DNA of 64,000 nt from Puccinellia tenuiflora (GCA_012064385.1 QRDG01001747.1:318335-382334); one strand, 5' to 3'. Positions 48,568 to 62,190 are shown, numbered from the stretch's first letter. The notes: a model not told the origin generated them from the letters alone. Numbers and translations: made by a program.

Positions 48568-51500
48568 ATGGGCCAAATTTTCGCTTTTTGCTTTTCATTG
48601 CATCATGGCATACATATTTAAATTGCTAAGTTAAATATTGCAAACAATGGAAATCATTAAAAGGAATCAAACACTTCCTAATTTTCCCAAACCAAATTCA
48701 TTTATTTCAAATGGGCAAAACCAATTGTTCTTGAGTCCCCAAATTGTCCAGGAAGCTCAAGGATATATTTTATAATATTTGCCAAAGGCATTTCTTGCCA
48801 AGCAAAGAAATAAAATTTGAGAATCCAAATTGGTTCAATTCAAATCCTATTTTGAAACCAAGCTAAACCTTTCCAAAAATTCAAACTAAAATCCTGGGGA
48901 GCTTCAATATTATGGTGAGAGCCTCCATGAATATTTTTCTCATTTTTTGAAGATGCTTAATTGCTCCAATTAAATACATTTTGGAATTCATCAAAAATGG
49001 CCATATTCAACTCTATGAACAAATGGTGCTCAAAACTTTTAATTTGGCCACACCAAATTTTATGGAGTTAATACATGTTATGGAGAGGCTACATAAATAT
49101 TTTCATAATTTCTAAAAATGTTTAAGTGGATCAATAAAATACCTAAAACCCTACTGGTTTTAAAGAAACAGAAAAAGAAAAGAAAATATTTAAAACCCTG
49201 ACCTGAGGGCCCCCCTGTCAGTTCCCTCCTCCTCCTCCCTGTAGCTCTTGGTGCCCTGGCGCCATGCCGTCGCCGTGTCGTTCTCCCCTGCTGGCTGCTG
49301 CCTTCCTCGCTCCCTGGCCCCCCCCGATGGTTAAGTGAAGCTGCCCTCGCCCTCTGCTTCTCCTCTCTCTCCCCCAGCTCTCTCCCACTCGAGCGCAACC
49401 CTAACCCTAACTCGGTAGACACCGTCGAGCCGCCGCCGTCCCCTTCAAATCGCCGGCTGCCGCTGCCTCCCCAGACCAATCCAGCCGCACCGAACGCTCC
49501 CCCTCGTCTTCCTCTTCCTCCTAGACCCTGGAATCGAGCTGGAACCCCTCTGACGCGTCGAGTTCGTCCTCGACCTTCCGCCTCTGGCCGCCGACGCCGG
49601 GGACCATCTCGTCGCCGTCCGGCCTCCTCCTGTCTCGCCGTCCACGGCCTGAGCTCCCTGGTGAGCCACTGGTCCGTCCCGACCTCTCCTCCCTCCCCTT
49701 TTCCCTCGCTACCGTGCCCGCACCATGCACCGCCGCCCGCCGCCGCAACCATGGACGCCGGCCATGCTCCGGTGACCAAATGGTCCAACCCGCCGCTCCC
49801 CCTTGCTCCTCTCCACCCCCTCTAGTTAGTAGAGCAAGCACCAGCGTCCAATTTCGCACGGAATCGACGAATTCATGATCAACGAGCCGCAACTCCCACT
49901 GATGACGTCAGCTGACGTCAGCTGTTCTTATTTTTGTTTTTTCAGAAATTAACAGAAAATTGGATTTTGCAATATCTGTCAAATGGTAAATCCTAAAAAT
50001 ACAAATGACATATCAAAATGTTCAGAATTTCATAACCTAACCAATGATGTGACTCATCCATGCTAATGAATTTTAAAAACATGAATTTAAATGTGAAATG
50101 TCAAGCATCTGTTAGTTATTCAAATTTGTGGAATTTAATATCTAGAGTTTTATATTTCAGAAAAATGCAAATAAAATGTTAAAATGCTCAGCTAGATAAA
50201 CTCTACATGTTGGTGCCTTTATTTAAATTAATTGGTTAAATTAAATTGCCTATTTTTGATTAATTATAAAAAGGGCAGATTTAAATTGCTATTTGGGAAA
50301 TTCATAATAATTTGAATATTGATCCAAAATTTGCAAACAAGATCTCAAAATGTTCAGGAAAACAACATCTAAAGGCTAGTTCCATTTTCCATGCAATAAT
50401 GAGCATTTAACTTTCTGTTTATTAAAATTCAAGAAAATGGCAGATTTAAATCAATTATTGGGAATATCATAACTTGGTAAATATTAATCCAAAAATTGCA
50501 AATGATATACCAATTTGATCAGCAACTCAAATGCTATTCAACTATGTTAAAATCACAGTATGGAAATAACTTGTACCTTGATGTCATTTTCGAATTGGTT
50601 AAATCGATTTAAGTTGCTTAACCGTTTAATTCGCCATTCATTCATCGTTAATCGGAAAAATGCAAACGAGGTATCAAAATGATCAGTGGATTAATACCTA
50701 TCAAATAATGTCATTTTCATGCATATATAACCCATATTTCAGTACTGGACATTTTGGATAGTAATGCAATTCACTAAGTTAAAGATGGAGTTTTAACCCG
50801 TTAATTGCTATATTTATTTTAGGGGTTCCATTTAACTTGTGGGACATGCCCAATACCTTTTCAATGCATAATATGACCATATCATCATGATTGTGCATTG
50901 CACCTCGTATTCTTGTTATTTATTCCATTCTTGTCTTGTTTGTGTTTCGGTAGATTCTGGAGTCGAGGTTCCACCACAATACCTTGACAACCAGCGCGAC
51001 CAGTACTACCAGCAAGGCAAGAGCTAACCTAACCTTCTTGGCATATCTCATATTACCCAAGTATTTTATCCACCATATTATTGCATTCGATTCTGGTGAC
51101 AAGTTTGGTCAGTGTATATAATATCCTATCAATTGCATGTTCCCTGAACCATTATCTGTTTCCCCACCTATGAACCATAGGTTGATGTGTTGGCCTGAGA
51201 TATTTCATATCTGTTGTATTTATGCTTAGATATGCTTAGCCATGCTTAGTCGGATGCTTAAGTTGTCCGTTGATTATTTCCATAATTGTGAAGTGAATGG
51301 AATGTTCGGACATTGGTGGAGATTTGTGTTGATAATTAATTGCTAAGAAGGCTGGGATGAGTTGCCATCGAGGATGGTGTTTTGTCTCGTTCTGGCCCCT
51401 AGGTGTGAGTTCTTATCTCTTGAACCAAGACCGAGCGTGCTTCCAAAGGTGGGAGTATGGGCTCCTTACTAACCGAATAATTAGTACGGGCGTATCCAAG

Positions 51501-52682
51501 GGTCCTCTAGTTGCGCTTTCCATTTGCGTGTGAGTTGCAGGTGAAGATGATGATGATGTGATGATGGTGGTGTTGATAGGAGTGGCGATGGGGCAGGGTG
51601 TTGAAATAGGCGCTGAACTTGTCCTGTCGTCACGATGACCCTTGGATAGTCTCATGCTTTGTAAAGGTTTAACCGCGCCTGCCCTGCCGGCTTTCCCCGG
51701 AAGAGAGCTAAATGATCAGGCAAGGGGTCAGACGGTACCAATGGTAAAAACAGTACACCCCTGCAGGGTTTAATCTTTTCGAAAAGCCGTGTCCGCGGTT
51801 ATGGACAACTTGGGAATAGATTATGAGATCATAGATAACCTGAACCTTAATCAAATGGCAGCTAGAGGTTGCATAATCAACGTGTGTTAAAGGTTCATTT
51901 CCTCGAGGGTGATTCGAGGGAGTGCCTTGGTGGAGATAAGTAGTGTTTCTGAATACAGTAGGTTCCCCGTGAACCGAAGAGAAAAGTGTTACCCTCTTAT
52001 CCCCTTATGAAAATCTTCTGATTAGACGATGCCTTGAGTCCTAGTCCTCGGAAGGAAACAAAACTCGCTTTATGCAAAACAACCACTTATATAGCTTTGA
52101 AGCCTCCGTCTGCATCGGGCCTATATCGCCCTACTAATTCTTGCGAGTACGTCGTACTCAGCCTTGCTTTGTTGCTGATTATTTGTTTCAGAGGAGGACG
52201 CCACCGAACTGGAAGGTGGGTACTACGTTGACTTCGACGAGTAGTCTGGGGTTCCCAGGTGGCAGCTTGGGACGTCATGGAACAGGCTGGCACGGGATGT
52301 TTATCTGTAGGCCTCTTAGGCCATAATTTGGATCTTGTTGTTTAGACAACTTTAAATTGCTTCCGCTTGTTGTAATGATGGGTCAGTGACCTCTGATGTG
52401 TCATTTGCTATCTTTCTCAATTATATGAGTTGAACTATGATATCTTTGTGTCGTAGAGTCTGTGATGTGCCAGTTCGTTCCACAAGTCTCGGTCTCTTTA
52501 CTATACATGGAAGCGATGTCTGAGCTTATGGCATGATTGAGGTGTTGTGTGCCGATGATCCATTCCGAGCACACCTGCCAAGGAGTATTGGCCTGGGATT
52601 GGTAAACCCAATAACCCTCAATTGTGTAGCATGACCGGTTACACAACGTTCCACTGTATAGTTCTGGGGTCGGGGCGCTACA
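48568..52682 (+). repeat. 5' LTR of the LARD-like element, 30 bases short
   Basis: Begins with ATGGGCCAAATTTTCGC, which is base 31 of the other LTR, and ends GGGGCGCTACA. It has AT-rich flanks around a GC-rich part (about 49190-49900) with AACCCTAACCCTAAC near 49397-49410. The antisense 236-codon frame (49078-49788) is kept in both LTRs, but I do not regard it as a gene. Confidence 0.9.
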
Positions 52683-54749
52683 AATTGGTATCAGAGCAGT
52701 ACTGCCTGTAGGAAACCCGTTCTATTGGTCGAAGTTGAGTCTAGTGTAGTAAAAGTTATTTATGAACTGAAAATGAGTTGTGAAAACCCTCTTAGGATTC
52801 TTTTTACTTCTTACCCAACTCGCTCTAACTCTGAGTCACCTTACCTCTATTTGATTTGCAGTTGGGTCAAAGTTTAGGTTCACGGGGTTGGGTTCTGTCT
52901 TTAGCTACTGGTTAACCTTGCTCGTCTGCCAATTCTAAAGCCCGAAGAAAGGAAATGTTGCGGATCGTCAAGACATTCCTTAGCTTTAGCCCAAGATCTT
53001 GAACCGAAGGTCCCGGATTGTGCTAGGGCTCTGGGGTAATGATTCATGAGGGTTGTCACCCACGTGAGCATTATGCCATTCGTGAGTCCCCGTGCATGAA
53101 GCTGATCTTTAACCCAAGATCCTTCCCGTTGAAACCTGGTGTTAATTGTCAAACCCTACATCAGGTTGGCTAAATTTGAAGTTAATCTTCAATTTGGTGG
53201 TTGTACTCGTAATTGAATTGCGGCAACAAAGCTCTTCTCTGTCACTAGCTATAGCCGGTTATTCTGTCATGAAACCCTCTAGATCACGACAAGAGTGATC
53301 ATAGCGAGTTTCCCAGCTATCTTTGTGCCTCCTCTGGTGACACTTGTTAGTGAAACCCTTTCGGCAGTAGTTGTTGGAAGAGTGCTAACAAGGGCTTCTG
53401 CAATATCTTGGGATTGTTGTTAGCCCGTTCCTTACTCTTAATCTGTTGTCCGACCTTTATTTGTCAGTTGACAGACAAGTGTTATCGTGCATGGGTGTGT
53501 TCCGATGCATGTTACCCTTGTGGTCCGTCAAGACATTCCGCATAGGGATGTTAGGAGAAACAAACTCCGGTACCTTGTCCATTTCTCGGCCAGGTCAAAG
53601 TATTATAATCCGCAGAATAAGAGGCTTGTCTAGCTTTTGTTCTGTTCAACCTTGGAGTGTCACACTATTTTATATCCAGAGGTCGTGCTTAGCCTCATGA
53701 CTTACCGGATGAAGTGATGCTCTTACCCTTCCTTATCCATCTACCTCCGAGCTACTCGGGCTCGAGATTGTTGAGGATGCATATTGGGGTGGTAATCGGA
53801 TATTCTTAGCAACTGATATTGCTTTGAAATCCAAGGACTGTGATGTCATTCTTAGCATGATTGGTAATCTGATCATCAAGCCGAGTTTGACTGTGCTACC
53901 AAGTTCATTTTGTTCAGGTGTCCACCTTCGGCCAATGAGTTAGATTCGTGTCGAAACTCGAAAGACCACATCTGTTTCGCTTGGAAAAGCAAAATTTCCT
54001 CTCGCAAACCAGCTGGTGTCCTGGAGCTTGACGCTGTAGTCAATACTTGAGATCCTTACCTCTCGTTAACTGTTGTAACTCCTTCCTCGGACAATGTCAA
54101 GTCTGAAATATCCGCACGCTTAACCACATCTGAATCTCAAGCAGAAATGATGGTTGGTGTTCCTTAAGAGTATGACATAGGACTTGTGTAAATCCGGCAA
54201 GTTTGAGGTGGTGGTTGCCCTACTTAACTGGAAGGTCTATTGTGATATCCTCTTGCCTTTCGTAAAATCAAACCACTCCCCATGAGGATTTTGTGCGACT
54301 TATTCTAGAAGTTGCCCTTATGGTCTCTTTGCAAATCTTAAAGGTCCGACCTTCACTTGATGACCTATTGAAGGTTTTTCCGAAGCCTGATAGTGGTATC
54401 TAGAACATCGAGGAGAACATTAACGTGGTGTTGCTAAACATGTCTCTCGGTCATTTCTCCTATCCTCTGCTCGACCTTTGTTTGGTCAAGTTGTTCCTAG
54501 TTTTCCCCAATGGCTTATGGTCTTGTGCAAAGTTCATATTTCCAGCCCTTGGAGAAAATTTGTCTATCACCTTGAACTATCTTCTGACTTTCTCGTTGGC
54601 ACGTCATGCTTGCTACCTTACTCTCTGCAACAAGGAAGATCATCGTGGGATCCAAAAGATCGTTGAAGTTAAGAGTTGTCATGTTTCCCTCCTCTCCCTC
54701 TTCCTACTCTAGGAATCTCGGGGCGAGATTCTTGTAAGGGGGATAGAAT
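52683..54749 (+). other. non-coding core of the LARD-like element
   Basis: Primer site TGGTATCAGAGCA at 52686-52698. Near the 3' end a perfect hairpin GAATCTCG-GGG-CGAGATTC (54713-54731) and a tract TAAGGGGGATAGAAT before the LTR. A weak resemblance to a chromovirus pol end (HISSPWRKFVYHLELSS, frame of 54478) is not enough for a call. Confidence 0.75.
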
Positions 54750-57700
54750 TGTAACAGCCCAGATTTGGTACCCTAAAATATGGGCCAAATTTTCGCTTTT
54801 TGCTTTTCATTGCATCATGGCATACATATTTAAATTGCTAAGTTAAATATTGCAAACAATGGAAATCATTAAAAGGAATCAAACACTTCCTAATTTTCCC
54901 AAACCAAATTCATTTATTTCAAATGGGCAAAACCAATTGTTCTTGAGTCCCCAAATTGTCCAGGAAGCTCAAGGATATATTTTATAAATATTTGCCAAAG
55001 GCAATTTCTTGCCAAGCAAAGAAATAAAATTTGAGAATCCAAATTGGTTCAATTCAAATCCTATTTTGAAACCAAGCTAAACCTTTCCAAAAATTCAAAC
55101 TAAAATCCTGGGGAGCTTCAATATTATGGTGAGAGCCTCCATGAATATTTTTCTCATTTTTTGAAGATGCTTAATTGCTCCAATTAAATACATTTTGGAA
55201 TTCATCAAAAATGGCCATATTCAACTCTATGAACAAATGGTGCTCAAAACTTTTAATTTGGCCACACCAAATTTTATGGAGTTAATACATGTTATGGAGA
55301 GGCTACATAAATATTTTCATAATTTCTAAAAATGTTTAAGTGGATCAATAAAATACCTAAAACCCTACTGGTTTTAAAGAAACAGAAAAAGAAAAGAAAA
55401 TATTTAAAACCCTGACCTGAGGGCCCCCCTGTCAGTTCCCTCCTCCTCCTCCCTGTAGCTCTTGGTGCCCTGGCGCCATGCCGTCGCCGTGTCGTTCTCC
55501 CCTGCTGGCTGCTGCCTTCCTCGCTCCCTGGCCCCCCCCGATGGTTAAGTGAAGCTGCCCTCGCCCTCTGCTTCTCCTCTCTCTCCCCCAGCTCTCTCCC
55601 ACTCGAGCGCAACCCTAACCCTAACTCGGTAGACACCGTCGAGCCGCCGCCGTCCCCTTCAAATCGCCGGCTGTCGCTGCCTCCCCAGAGCAATCCAGCC
55701 GCACCGAACGCTCCCCCTCGTCTTCCTCTTCCTCCTAGACCCTGGAATCGAGCTGGAACCCCTCTGACGCGTCGAGTTCGTCCTCGACCTTCCGCCTCTG
55801 GCCGCCGACGCCGGGGACCATCTCGTCGCCGTCCGGCCTCCTCCTGTCTCGCCGTCCACGGCCTGAGCTCCCTGGTGAGCCACTGGTCCGTCACGACCTC
55901 TCCTCCCTCCTCTTTTCCCTCGCTACCGTGCCCGCACCATGCACCGCCGCCCGCCGCCGCAACCATGGACGCCGGCCATGCTCCGGTGACCAAATGGTCC
56001 AACCCGCCGCTCCCCCTTGCTCCTCTCCACCCCCTCTAGTTAGTAGAGCAAGCACCAGCGTCCAATTTCGCACGGAATCGACGAATTCATGATCAACGAG
56101 CCGCAGCTCCCACTGATGACGTCAGCTGACGTCAGCTGTTCTTATTTTTGTTTTTTCAGAAATTAACAGAAAATTGGATTTTGCAATATCTGTCAAATGG
56201 TAAATCCTAAAAATACAAATGACATATCAAAATGTTCAGAATTTCATAACCTAACCAATGATGTGACTCATCCATGCTAATGAATTTTAAAAACATGAAT
56301 TTAAATGTGAAATGTCAAGCATCTGTTAGTTATTCAAATTTGTGGAATTTAATATCTAGAGTTTTATATTTCAGAAAAATGCAAATAAAATGTTAAAATG
56401 CTCAGCTAGATAAACTCTACATGTTGGTGCCTTTATTTAAATTAATTGGTTAAATTAAATTGCCTATTTTTGATTAATTATAAAAAGGGCAGATTTAAAT
56501 TGCTATTTGGGAAATTCATAATAATTTGAATATTGATCCAAAATTTGCAAACAAGATCTCAAAATGTTCAGGAAAACAACATCTAAATGCTAGTTCCATT
56601 TTCCATGCAATAATGAGCATTTAACTTGCTGTTTATTAAAATTCAAGAAAATGGCAGATTTAAATCAATTATTGGGAATATCATAACTTGGTAAATATTA
56701 ATCCAAAAATTGCAAATGATATACCAATTTGATCAGCAACTCAAATGCTATTCAACTATGTTAAAATCACAGTATGGAAATAACTTGTACCTTGATGTCA
56801 TTTTCGAATTGGTTAAATCGATTTAAGTTGCTTAACCGTTTAATTCGCCATTCATTCATCGTTAATCGGAAAAATGCAAACGAGGTATCAAAATGATCAG
56901 TGGATTAATACCTATCAAATAATGTCATTTTCATGCATATATAACCCATATTTCAGCACTGGACATTTTGGATAGTAATGCAATTCACTAAGTTAAAGAT
57001 GGAGTTTTAACCCGTTAATTGCTATATTTATTTTAGGGGTTCCATTTAACTTGTGGGACATGCCCAATACCTTTTCAATGCATAATATGACCATATCATC
57101 ATGATTGTGCATTGCACCTCGTATTCTTGTTATTTATTCCATTCTTGTCTTGTTTGTGTTTCGGTAGATTCTGGAGTCGAGGTTCCACCACAATACCTTG
57201 ACAACCAGCGCGACCAGTACTACCAGCAAGGCAAGAGCTAACCTAACCTTCTTGGCATATCTCATATTACCCAAGTATTTTATCCACCATATTATTGCAT
57301 TCGATTCTGGTGACAAGTTTGGTCAGTGTATATAATATCCTATCAATTGCATGTTCCCTGAACCATTATCTGTTTCCCCACCTATGAACCATAGGTTGAT
57401 GTGTTGGCCTGAGATATTTCATATCTGTTGTATTTATGCTTAGATATGCTTAGCCATGCTTAGTCGGATGCTTAAGTTGTCCGTTGATTATTTCCATAAT
57501 TGTGAAGTGAATGGAATGTTCGGACATTGGTGGAGATTTGTGTTGATAATTAATTGCTAAGAAGGCTGGGATGAGTTGCCATCGGGATGGTGTTTTGTCT
57601 CGTTCTGGCCCCTAGGTGTGAGTTCTTATCTCTTGAACCAAGACCGAGCGTGCTTCCAAAGGTGGGAGTATGGGCTCCTTACTAACCGAATAATTAGTAC

Positions 57701-58895
57701 GGGCGTATCCAAGGGTCCTCTAGTTGCGCTTTCCATTTGCGTGTGAGTTGCAGGTGAAGATGATGATGATGTGATGATGGTGGTGTTGATAGGAGTGGCG
57801 ATGGGGCAGGGTGTTGAAATAGGCGCTGAACTTGTCCTGTCGTCACGATGACCCTTGGATAGTCTCATGCTTTGTAAAGGTTTAACCGCGCCTGCCCTGC
57901 CGGCTTTCCCCGGAAGAGAGCTAAATGATCAGGCAAGGGGTCGGACGGTACCAATGGTAAAAACAGTACACCCCTGCAGGGTTTAATCTTTTCGAAAAGC
58001 CGTGTCCGCGGTTATGGACAACTTGGGAATAGATTATGAGATCATAGATAACCTGAACCTTAATCAAATGGCAGCTAGAGGTTGCATAATCAACGTGTGT
58101 TAAAGGTTCATTTCCTCGAGGGTGATTCGAGGGAGTGCCTTGGTGGAGATAAGTAGTGTTTCTGAATACAGTAGGTTCCCCGTGAACCGAAGAGAAAAGT
58201 GTTACCCTCTTATCCCCTTATGAAAATCTTCTGATTAGACGATGCCTTGAGTCCTAGTCTTCGGAAGGAAACAAAACTCGCTTTATGCAAAACAACCACT
58301 TATATAGCTTTGAAGCCTCCGTCTGCATCGGGCCTATATCGCCCTACTAATTCTTGCGAGTACGTCATACTCAGCCTTGCTTTGTTGCTGATTATTTGTT
58401 TCAGAGGAGGACGCCACCGAACTGGAAGGTGGGTACTACGTTGACTTCGAGGAGTAGTCTGGGGTTCCCAGGTGGCAGCTTGGGACGTCATGGAACAGGC
58501 TGGCACGGGATGTTTATCTGTAGGCCTCTTAGGCCATAATTTGGATCTTGTTGTTTAGACAACTTTAAATTGCTTCCGCTTGTTGTAATGATGGGTCAGT
58601 GACCTCTGATGTGTCATTTGCTATCTTTCTCAATTATATGAGTTGAACTATGATATCTTTGTGTCGTAGAGTCTGTGATGTGCCAGTTCGTTCCACAAGT
58701 CTCGGTCTCTTTACTATACATGGAAGCGATGTCTGAGCTTATGGCATGATTGAGGTGTTGTGTGCCGATGATCCATTCCGAGCACACCTGCCAAGGAGTA
58801 TTGGCCTGGGATTGGTAAACCCAGTAACCCTCAATTGTGTAGCATGACCGGTTACACAACGTTCCACTGTATAGTTCTGGGGTCGGGGCGCTACA
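54750..58895 (+). repeat. 3' LTR of the LARD-like element (4146 bp)
   Basis: TGTAACAGCCCAGATTTGG to GGGGCGCTACA. By eye I find about 13 base changes and a few single-base indels against the 5' copy. Confidence 0.92.
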
Positions 58896-59121
58896 ATCAT
58901 ACCCTCGAAGAACGAACAAAGCCTTTTGTCGATGGAGGGGTTGGTCTGTCGATCCCCGCAACTAGACTCATCAAGTCGTGAGGAGATGTATTATTCGATC
59001 CGAGATCCAATCCGATGGAACACCGCATGAGCATCACCTCCGCGGTATCCACACATACAGCTCGATTAATACTTCCTATCCTTGATCCCGCAAGTGAGGA
59101 GGAAGTGGCTCGTGAGATTCC
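58896..59121. other. unassigned 226-bp segment between the LARD-like element and E
   Basis: Fairly GC-rich, with no frame that I recognise; it is not a continuation of the copia gag at 48567 as far as I can see. It ends GATTCCA next to the E LTR. Confidence 0.4.
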
Positions 59122-59659
59122 ATGTAAGACCCCAAGATTTTACAAAATTTGAAAATTCAGAGGGATCAAAAACATTTTGAATTTTTTAGATATTATTTTT
59201 CAAAAATTCAAAATCATGCATGTCATTCATCAGCATCATGTGTTTGTGGCATTTTACTTGTTTCAAATATCTAAATATTTTAAAACTTAAAAACATATTT
59301 TAACAAATGTTATAAAAGGGTTCTAACCTAGTACAACATTTTAAATATTTTAATTTTACTTGATGGCAAGACTAGTGCCAAAATATTCTATTTCGAATAA
59401 GCTTTCCAAAAAGTATTTTTTCTGATTTTTTTCTGAAGACATTTGGTGTAGTTTTGATCTCTTCTAAAAGGGAAGGGAAAAAAAGATCGTACCGGCCGGC
59501 CAGGCACGGCCCAGCAAGCCAGCCCAATCCCACGCTCAGTCCAACTCACCATTGTCACGCAGCTTGGAACGATTCCAGGAAGAACACGAGTTCTTCATGT
59601 ACCGAACTGCTCCAAGAAAATCGTTCCGATTCCCTATCCTTTCGCCACCAAACTCTGGG

Positions 59660-59667
59660 TATAAATA
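59660..59667 (+). promoter_or_regulatory. TATA box of element E LTR
   Basis: TATAAATA, followed by a C-rich stretch and a GC-rich region like a grass 5' UTR. Probable start of element transcription. Confidence 0.55.
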
Positions 59668-61439
59668 TCCAACAATCCCGCACTCCATCTCCCCCAAAAC
59701 CCCCAATTTTCCGCCGTCAGGCTGCCCAATTTTTGACCTAAAACCGATCTGCCGCCGCCGTCGCCATTGACAAGCTTCGGAGGTGAACGTCGTCTCCTCG
59801 GACCACCCGAGCCTCTATCAACTTGTCTATTAGATGGCCCTATCATTTTCGCACCTTATTGACTTTTTCTTTTTGAAAATGGTGAACCAGGGAGCTCGTG
59901 CACGTCGCCGGAACGTCGCCGGATCCGGAGCTCGAAAAGTCTTCGCCGCTGCCGATTGGAGCCAGGGGATCCGCCACCGAGAGGAGCACCGACATCGCCG
60001 TGACCGCAACCGACCGCAGGACACCTTCCCCGAGCCGTAGCACCGCCGGAACGCCACCAAGGACGACCGCCCGAGCCGCCTTCGTCGTCTTCCGGTGAGT
60101 CTCGCCGGCGTCCCGGACGAACTCATCCACGTCCGTTCGATCGACGATCTACGGCTCAGTTTAGATCAAGCCAGCGAACCGGTACCGGCCAATCCCGTTG
60201 CGCCACGCGGCTGCTGCATCAGTCACACGGTCAGCACACAGTCAACGCCACATCGTCAGCCCTGTCAGCGCTGGTCAACACAGTCAACCCGAATTTCCAG
60301 AAAATGGCTCAATCTTGCAAAATTCATAACTTTAGTTCTGTTTATCGAAAAATTACCAACTTTATATCAAAATTCTTGGAAAAATGTGTAGAATCTGTTA
60401 GACTAATTCGTTTGCACCTTTGCATCATGCATCTGTAATGTTTTTCCAGGAACTTAAGAAGTATTATTTAGCATTATGTTTTGTTTCTAAATTATTAGAA
60501 CTACTTTAAAATATTGACCATGATCATCATGCATGCCTTAGCAACCAGATAGCTGAAATAAAATGATTTCATTTCATTGAGTGTGACACTTTACATTTTC
60601 TCATGCATTCATGTTTATGTACTGCCATTAATTGTTTGGTGAATTTATGTGTTGTGTTATTTGTTTGTCTAGATTGTGCGGAGTGTCAAAGCGTATTGCG
60701 AGTGTTGCGCAAACTCACCAAACTATCAAGGAAAGTAATACTCCAGCATAAATGTCCTATTAAATTTTGTCTATTGCATTTAGTGTTTTCAAGTACTATG
60801 CATGACAGGTTTATTATTAGTTATTATAATATGCTATGCAAACCCAGTTAGGATAGCCATACGTATCTTGACTATTCAGAAGAAACCAACGTAGGAGTTG
60901 TATGCTTAGCCTTGCTTAGACGACGATTGGGTGAACGTGATTATTGAATAATCAAAATGATGTTTTGGTTTTTGAGAAAATAACTTAATTAAAGAACTAC
61001 CTGGGCGGATTGGTATGATAAGTCGGCGGAGTGAAGTCAATGGTGGGGATCGCCGCCCAGGAATCAAAGAGATTGGAGACGTTCAAGTCTATTAGCTTCA
61101 AGTGCAGCCACATGTCATATGGGCTCGGTCTTGATTGAGTACGTTGTTATGAACCCGGCCTGACATGGTATGCAGATGTAGAGTGTAGGTGGAATGGGCC
61201 ATGCTAGAAAGGGGGATTACTTCTGAAAGATCTCATCTCGATCTTCTCCTTACCTTTCCACAAATGGGTGTAAAGGATAATAGGGTTGATTGGGCCTTGT
61301 GGGAAAAGTGCACAACCTCTCGAGAGTGTCAAACTAAGTACTTAGTCGTGTCCCCGGTTACGGAGAATTATGAGCGACTGGACATTGAAGCAGTTCAAGA
61401 ATCTCATCATTTTAATTTATTAAATAAAATTTGATGGGT

Positions 61440-61690
61440 TAAACAATGGTGATATGGGGCCTGGTGTGACTCCGGTGTTTCCATTGAACCAACGGGACTA
61501 TGTGCTACTGGTGTGACTCCAGTATGACCATGGTACTATGAGCACCTGGTGGGTTCCAGTGTGATCATAGATAGGAAACCTGGTGTGACTCCAGTAGAAC
61601 CTGGTGTGACTCCAGTAAAACCTGGTGCGACTCCAGAAAAGTAGAACCCCCTAGGAGCACCTGGTGCGACTCCAGCGTGTCCAGAAAGAT
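61440..61690. repeat. minisatellite CCTGGTGTGACTCCAGT in the E LTR
   Basis: Seven to eight copies of CCTGGTGTGACTCCAGT or close variants between about 61459 and 61677; three near 61580-61640 follow each other at 20-base spacing. Confidence 0.85.
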
Positions 61691-62190
61691 ACTTAGATGA
61701 TGAAAGTGTTTAAAAAAATGATAGGATAAAACTTGCTTTATTGCAAATTCAGCCTTGAACTCCACCAGCCAGATATGCATGTAGATGATAGAAGTTTGCC
61801 TTTATGAGTCCGCAAGTATCATTTGCCAGATCCATTCAAATGGTTCTGACCAATTTTTGGCTGCAACACTTTTACTGTTGCAGGTTGTTCTCACGATAAG
61901 TAAGGAAACGGATAGGATTTCGAGTCTACAACCAACATGTCTGCCTGTGGCACATGAAGATGATGAGGATCCATGTTTTATTGTTATATATTCCGCTGCA
62001 ACTCTTTGAAAGCTAGCTTCGAGCTATGCACTTTGTATCGAATATTTTTAAATTCTGGATCATACGTATAGTAAATTGATACAATGTTATGGTATTCATC
62101 ATAAACTGTGTGTGCTACCAATTTGAACCAGTGACTAGCACTATACACAGGGATCTTTGGCCTATTTTAAGAAGCAAGGTCGCTACAGAA

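Larger units (their letters stand above)
48568..58895 (+). mobile_element. LARD-like retrotransposon with 4.1-kb LTRs and non-coding core
   Basis: Two direct repeats of about 4.12-4.15 kb flank a 2067-bp interior. After the first lies an initiator-Met primer site (52686-52698), before the second a hairpin and purine-rich tract. That proves an LTR element rather than a segmental duplication. The interior has no ORF over about 95 codons and no gag or pol motif. Large LTRs with a conserved non-coding core define LARDs (Sukkula type of barley); this assignment rests on layout. The 5' LTR lacks its first 30 bases. I cannot check a target duplication. Confidence 0.85.
59122..62187 (+). repeat. 5' LTR of element E (3066 bp)
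   Basis: TGTAAGACCCCAAG to AGGTCGCTACA. It holds a TATA box TATAAATA at 59660-59667, a GC-rich leader-like part (about 59670-60170) and a minisatellite near 61440-61680. The 3' partner is almost entirely outside the window. Confidence 0.85.

Noticed and set aside
49078..49788. 236-codon antisense ORF in the LARD LTR, kept at 55292-56002
   Set aside because: It lies in a GC-rich part of both LTRs that are nearly identical by descent, so conservation is not evidence. Composition (Gly/Arg/Ala) is that of a random GC-rich frame.
48568..58895. Segmental tandem duplication of 4.1 kb
   Set aside because: The first copy is followed by a tRNA primer site and the second preceded by a polypurine tract and hairpin, so the copies are LTRs.
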